Source: Tunturiibacter empetritectus (GTDB lineage: Bacteria > Acidobacteriota > Terriglobia > Terriglobales > Acidobacteriaceae). From it: a DNA stretch of 64,000 nucleotides. The stretch covers positions 62,001 to 126,000 of the forward strand of contig NZ_JACHDZ010000001.1 in assembly GCF_014201375.1 (NCBI RefSeq). The letters run 5' to 3'. This document shows, in pieces, positions 60,277 to 64,000 of this stretch. The notes under the pieces are model-generated. The model had not been told where the DNA came from, did no database searches, and was given only the letters and a program-made list of their open reading frames with translations. Numbering within the stretch: the first letter of the stretch is position 1; every line of letters begins with the position of its first letter. The translations under genes were made by a program, and so were the position numbers.

Positions 60277-62508
60277 TTAGGGTTTGAGGTAGGTTTCGAA
60301 GTGCCAGAGGATGCGGTTGAAGAGCTCGTCGCGTGCGGTGGGGCCGGCGATGGAGTGGGTTTTGCGGGGGAAGAGCTGGAGGTCGTAGGGGATGCCGGCG
60401 TCGATGAGGGGCTGGAGGAACTGGATGGTGTTGGCCATGTGGACGTTGTCGTCGCCGGTGCCCTGGGCGATGAGGAGATGGCCTTTGAGTTTGGCGGCTT
60501 CGGTGGTGGGGGAGTCGGTAGTGTAGGTGGTGGCGTTGGCGGCGGGGAGGCCGAGGTATCGCTCGGTGTAGATGGAGTCGTAGTTGCGCCAGTCGGTGAC
60601 GGGCGCTACGGCGACGCCTGCGCGGATGCGGTCGGTGTGGGTCATGGTGTAGAGGGTGAAGGTGCCGCCCCAGCTCCAGCCCCACCAGCCGATGCGCTTG
60701 GGGTCGAGCTGCGGGTATTGGGTGAGTATCTGGTCGAGCGCGGCCATCTGATCGGAGAACTGGACAGGGCCGAAGTTGCGGTAGGCGGCCTGTTGGAATT
60801 CGCGGCCACGACCTCCGCTGCCTCGGGTGTCGACGTCGAGAACCGCGTAGCCGTGCTGAGCGAGGAGCTCGTTGAAGATCTGGCTGGCGCTCCATGAGTT
60901 ACGAATGCTGCTCTCGGGGGTGGGTCCGTTGTAGGGGTTGAGGATGAGAGGAACGGAGATGGAGGTGGGACTTGTTGAGGAGGGAAGAGTGAGGCGGCCG
61001 TAGAGCTTGGTTTTTCCGTCTGCTGCAGTCACTGAGACGATGGCACTGGTGACAGTCGTGGCTGGGGGAAGGGGCTTCGACTTCCAGATGGGAGAGCAGT
61101 TTCGAGTTACGTTGCAGAGACTGATGACGGGCGGGGTGATGGCGTCGCTGTAGTAGTCGCTGAAGTGGGTGCCGTCGGGGGAGGTCTTTGTGCCGTGTGT
61201 GCCACGCCCGGCGGCGAGCTGATCTTTTGCGGTGCCGTCGAGTTTGATGGACCAGAGATTGTCTTCGAGAGGCGAGCCCTCGTTGGAGGTGTAGAAGACG
61301 GTGCTGGATTTTTCGTCGATGCTGTTGACGGACTCGACCTCGTAGTCGCCCTCGGTGAGCTGGCGGGTGAGGGTGGCGTCGGCGGCGAGGGGATGGTGCT
61401 CGTCGAAGTTGTAAAGGTAGAGGTGGGTGTGGCCGTCGCGCCAACTGCTGATGAGGAAGCGACCGCCGGAGAGGATGTTGAGGTCGGTGCTGAAGTTGAG
61501 GTATTTGGCGTCGGTGTCGGTGTAGACGAGGCGGGTTTTGCCGGATCGGGCGTCGGCGAAGTAGAGGTTGAGGTGCTGCTGGTCGCGGGTGAGGACTTCG
61601 AGGTAGATGGTGTTGGCGTCGACCCAGCCGAAGCGGGGGATGTAGTCGTTGTTGGGGCTGAAGGGAACTTCGAGGAACCTGGTCTTGCCACCTTTGGCGG
61701 CGACGATGCCGACGCGGACGGCGGGGTTGGGGTCGCCGGGCTGGGGGTAGCGCTGGCTGTCGATGGTGGCGTGGGTTGGGATCCAGTCGGTTATGGGGTA
61801 CTGCGGGACTTTGGCCTCGTTCATCTGGAGGTAGGCGATGGATTTGGAGTCGGGCGACCAGAAGTAGTTGCTGCGGACGTCGAGCTCTTCGAGATAGACC
61901 CAGTCGACCTCACCGTTGAGGAGGGTGTCGGTGGTGTCGCGCGTCAGGGCCGTCTCCTTGCCTTGGGCGGCTACGGGATGGACGTAGAGATTGTGGTTGT
62001 GGAGGTAGGAGACGGACTTTGCGTCGGGGGAGAACTTGGGGTCGTCGCCAGAGCCCTCGTGGGTGTCGACGATGAGGGCGCCGGTTCCGGCGGCGATGTC
62101 ATAGAGCCAGAGACGGCCGCCGTTGTCGAGGAGGAGATGTTTGGAGTCGGCTGCCCAGAGGTAGGCGGACATGCCGTAGCGGGCGCGATGGTCTGCGTCT
62201 TTCTCGTTGACGGCGGCGGCGGTGAGCTTGCTGAGCTGCTCGGCGGTGGCGAGGACGCTGGCGTGGCCGGTGGCGGCTTCGATCTGGACGATGTCGCCGG
62301 TCTTGCCGGTGGTGTCGTCGTCGGAGGCGATGTAGGTGAGGAGCTTGCCGTCGGGGCTCCAGTCGATGCCGTGGGGCGGGGTGCCGGTGAGGTTTTTGTT
62401 CGCATCGGCGATGGTGCGGAGGCCGGGGTCGGTGGCGGGTGTTGTCTGGGCGATGGCGCAGGTGGCGGAGAGGCCGAGAAGGAGTGCAGCTCGCAGAGGG
62501 AGTGGCAT
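60277..62508 (-). CDS. S9 prolyl oligopeptidase-family peptidase (DPP-IV-like)
   Basis: A 743-residue exported peptidase from the ATG at 62508, with a signal peptide (LRAALLLGLSATCAIAQ). An N-terminal beta-propeller (repeats such as GIDWSPDGKLLTYIA and FSPDAKSVSYLHNHNLYV; the DPP-IV Glu motif appears as DWVYLEELDVRSNYFWSPDSK) is followed by an alpha/beta hydrolase domain with Ser in GWWGWSWGGTF, Asp near AQGTGDDNVH and His in RKTHSIAG. It should release X-Pro dipeptides or similar from peptides in the periplasm. Confidence 0.92.
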   Translation of the reverse strand: MPLPLRAALLLGLSATCAIAQTTPATDPGLRTIADANKNLTGTPPHGIDWSPDGKLLTYIASDDDTTGKTGDIVQIEAATGHASVLATAEQLSKLTAAAVNEKDADHRARYGMSAYLWAADSKHLLLDNGGRLWLYDIAAGTGALIVDTHEGSGDDPKFSPDAKSVSYLHNHNLYVHPVAAQGKETALTRDTTDTLLNGEVDWVYLEELDVRSNYFWSPDSKSIAYLQMNEAKVPQYPITDWIPTHATIDSQRYPQPGDPNPAVRVGIVAAKGGKTRFLEVPFSPNNDYIPRFGWVDANTIYLEVLTRDQQHLNLYFADARSGKTRLVYTDTDAKYLNFSTDLNILSGGRFLISSWRDGHTHLYLYNFDEHHPLAADATLTRQLTEGDYEVESVNSIDEKSSTVFYTSNEGSPLEDNLWSIKLDGTAKDQLAAGRGTHGTKTSPDGTHFSDYYSDAITPPVISLCNVTRNCSPIWKSKPLPPATTVTSAIVSVTAADGKTKLYGRLTLPSSTSPTSISVPLILNPYNGPTPESSIRNSWSASQIFNELLAQHGYAVLDVDTRGSGGRGREFQQAAYRNFGPVQFSDQMAALDQILTQYPQLDPKRIGWWGWSWGGTFTLYTMTHTDRIRAGVAVAPVTDWRNYDSIYTERYLGLPAANATTYTTDSPTTEAAKLKGHLLIAQGTGDDNVHMANTIQFLQPLIDAGIPYDLQLFPRKTHSIAGPTARDELFNRILWHFETYLKP

Positions 62509-62606
62509 GGTTGGGACAAGTCTACAGAGAAGGCAGGCTTGGGCCAAAACTTCCCGCTTTGCGTCGGCTGTTTAGCCCTGTTGCGATAAGGTTGGCGGCG
62601 TGAGGT

Positions 62607-63161
62607 TTATGCGCGGACGAGGCGGATGTCGATCTCGCGGTCGACGTATTGCCATTCTCTGGAGCTGCGGAGGCGGCTCACGAGTTTTTCGAAGATATCG
62701 CAGTGCTCGGGGGCGTACTCGAACCAGGTGAGGAAGTCGAAGGGTTGGGCGAGGTCGCGGCTGTGGAGCAGGCGGCGCGCGATGGCGGGGAGATACTCGA
62801 GGCCGATGCCTATGTGGCTGGATTGCTCTTCGAAGATGCTGCGGCGCTCGTCCTGGGGGAGATCCCACCAGTCTGCTGTCTTGCGAATGGGGATGAGCGC
62901 GGCGCGTGTTGCCTGACGGCGGTGAAGGCCTTGCTGCTTTTGAAGGAGCGCGCCGGATTCGGATCGTTTGGTGTACCGGATGTGGCTGGTTACGCCACGC
63001 AGGGTCCAGAGGGGTGCTTCGACGGGGTCGAACTCGCAGCCTTCAAGGACGGTGAGTCTTTCTGCTGGTTGAAGACCGTCGCCGGCGACGCATTCGATTC
63101 GATCAATGCGCCAGGGGCCGGATGCTCCGGCGACGAATGAGACTAAGAGGGGTCTTGCCAT
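62607..63161 (-). CDS. chlorite dismutase-family protein
   Basis: A 184-residue protein whose C-terminal half (TRAALIPIRKTADWWDLPQDERRSIFEEQSSHIGIGLEYLPAIARRLLHSRDLAQPFDFLTWFEY, then LRSSREWQYVDREIDIRLVR) follows the chlorite dismutase / HemQ fold. This is the short (dimeric-type) length. Family members include haem enzymes such as coproheme decarboxylase and true chlorite dismutase; I cannot assign one, and the axial His cannot be placed with certainty. AGGGAGCG precedes the ATG. Confidence 0.8.
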   Translation of the reverse strand: MARPLLVSFVAGASGPWRIDRIECVAGDGLQPAERLTVLEGCEFDPVEAPLWTLRGVTSHIRYTKRSESGALLQKQQGLHRRQATRAALIPIRKTADWWDLPQDERRSIFEEQSSHIGIGLEYLPAIARRLLHSRDLAQPFDFLTWFEYAPEHCDIFEKLVSRLRSSREWQYVDREIDIRLVRA

Positions 63162-63210
63162 AACGCTCCCTGACAGGTGCGCATGGTTCGACTCCGGGCT
63201 CGGTTTTTGG

Positions 63211-63228
63211 TTACAGGGCTTCCAGGGG
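63211..63228 (-). repeat. 18-bp tandem copy of the pyrG gene end
   Basis: TTACAGGGCTTCCAG occurs at 63211 and again at 63229, where it is the end of pyrG (LEAL-stop on the minus strand). The extra copy lies immediately downstream in the gene's direction. Confidence 0.9.
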
Positions 63229-64000
63229 TTACAGGGCTTCCAGACTGGAGGAGGTCGCGATCTCGTGGCGGATGGCGAGGCGGTTCTGGTAGCTTGCGGC
63301 GATGAAGTCGCGGAAGAGCGGGTGCGGCTCTAGCGGCTTGGATTTGAACTCGGGGTGGAACTGGCAGCCGAGGAAGAAGGGGTGGGTGGGGATCTCTACG
63401 ATCTCGACGTAGGTTGCGTCGGGCGTGGTGCCGGTGATGCGAAGACCGGCACCGGTGAGGATGGCCTCGTACTCGCGGTTGAACTCGTAGCGATGGCGGT
63501 GGCGCTCGCTGATCTCGGTCTTGCCGTAGGCGTGAGCGGCGAGGGAGTCGTGCTCCAGGACGCAGTCCCAGGCACCGAGGCGCATGGTGCCGCCCATCTC
63601 TTCGACGCCGGTGAGCTCGCGGAGTTTGTAGATGATGCGGTAGGGGGTGGCGGGGTCGAACTCGCCGGAGTTGGCGTCCTTGAGGCCGCAGACGTTGCGC
63701 GCGTACTCGATGCAGGCGGTCTGCATGCCGAGGCAGATGCCGAAGTAGGGGACGGCTTCCTCGCGGGCGTAGCGGATGGCGTTGAGCATGCCTTCGATGC
63801 CGCGCTTGCCGAAGCCGCCGGGGACGAGGATGCCGTCGAAGCCTTGAAGCTGGGCGGCGTAGTCGGGGGTTTCGAGACCTTCGGCTTCGAGCCAGGTGAC
63901 GCGGAGCTTGAGGTTGTGGGCGAGGGCGCCGTGGACGAGAGCTTCCTTGAGGGACTTGTAGGAGTCTTCGTACTCGACGTACTTGCCGACGATGGCGATG
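63229..64000 (-). CDS. pyrG: CTP synthase, C-terminal part (5' end outside window)
   Basis: The visible 257 codons hold the C-terminal glutamine amidotransferase domain: oxyanion loop LVPGGFGKRGIEGML, nucleophile Cys in FGICLGMQ, and the His-Glu pair in CQFHPEFKSKP. The synthase domain and the start lie beyond the window; the frame is open to its edge, entering with IAIVGKYVEYEDSYKSL. CTP synthase makes CTP from UTP, ATP and glutamine. An 18-bp copy of its last codons follows it. Confidence 0.97.
   Translation of the reverse strand, partial: IAIVGKYVEYEDSYKSLKEALVHGALAHNLKLRVTWLEAEGLETPDYAAQLQGFDGILVPGGFGKRGIEGMLNAIRYAREEAVPYFGICLGMQTACIEYARNVCGLKDANSGEFDPATPYRIIYKLRELTGVEEMGGTMRLGAWDCVLEHDSLAAHAYGKTEISERHRHRYEFNREYEAILTGAGLRITGTTPDATYVEIVEIPTHPFFLGCQFHPEFKSKPLEPHPLFRDFIAASYQNRLAIRHEIATSSSLEAL

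Noticed and set aside
61165-62589. 474-codon frame opposite the S9 peptidase
   Set aside because: Composition is Gly/Val/Asp/Glu-rich, as expected from the reverse complement of GC-rich codons, and the peptidase on the other strand is complete with all its motifs.

Overview
This window looks like a chromosomal segment of an acidobacterium of the class Terriglobia (Edaphobacter / Granulicella / Terriglobus type). That is an inference from roughly 60% GC, many small exported proteins of unknown function, TonB parts, a sigma factor / HEAT-repeat anti-sigma / PDZ cluster, and CACCAC-rich intergenic elements. I cannot name the species. I see no rRNA, tRNA, CRISPR array, prophage, transposase or integrase gene.

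Layout. 1-8.8 kb: a DUF6496 basic protein, a yeast-type cytosine deaminase, a DUF2199 protein, an amino-acid permease, an FmdB zinc ribbon, serA, and a ygiB/ygiC-like pair (lipoprotein plus glutathionylspermidine-synthase-like ATP-grasp). 8.9-19 kb: a serine hydrolase, a class V aminotransferase that may work with SerA in serine synthesis, YqeY, a TonB-dependent receptor next to a MarR regulator, a membrane-anchored unknown, OsmC and an RNase H protein. 19.2-25.6 kb: ECF sigma, anti-sigma with HEAT repeats, two-PDZ protein, radical SAM protein, exported methyltransferase, exported PPC-domain protein and DsbA-like protein. 25.6-34.5 kb: TolC-type protein, a membrane-protein gene broken by an in-frame TGA, an MFS exporter, a TonB-type protein, PEP carboxylase, a 59-residue Trm112-like protein. 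34.5-46 kb: housekeeping genes folD, coaE, htrA/degP, an M50 protease, purN, an amidase, purM and hemL. 46-54.6 kb: quinone oxidoreductase, azoreductase with divergent MarR regulator, a cupin bracketed by direct repeats, an ECF42-type sigma factor followed by three DGPF/YCII proteins, an MFS exporter, a polysaccharide deacetylase. 54.9-64 kb: exported unknown, Bcp, fabD, a universal stress protein, DUF4230, a DPP-IV-like S9 peptidase, a chlorite-dismutase-family protein, and the 3' part of pyrG.

The most unusual signal is a recurring gene-end echo. The 3' ends of the RNase H gene (twice), yqeY, the DUF4230 gene and pyrG are each repeated just downstream in the same orientation, keeping the last codons and a stop codon. 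In two cases a single small gene sits between the real end and the echo. A third single-gene insert, the cupin, is flanked by 66-bp direct repeats. No recombinase gene is nearby, so the mechanism is open: site-specific integration, one-sided homologous integration of foreign DNA, or plain tandem duplication.

Three dispersed intergenic repeat families are also present: a 180-195 bp inverted-repeat element (four copies or part copies), a strand-asymmetric CACCAC-rich element (two copies), and short units with a TTCGGGGATGAC core (several). The ECF42-DGPF locus has two well-matched candidate promoters of one type, so its regulon may be predictable from sequence.
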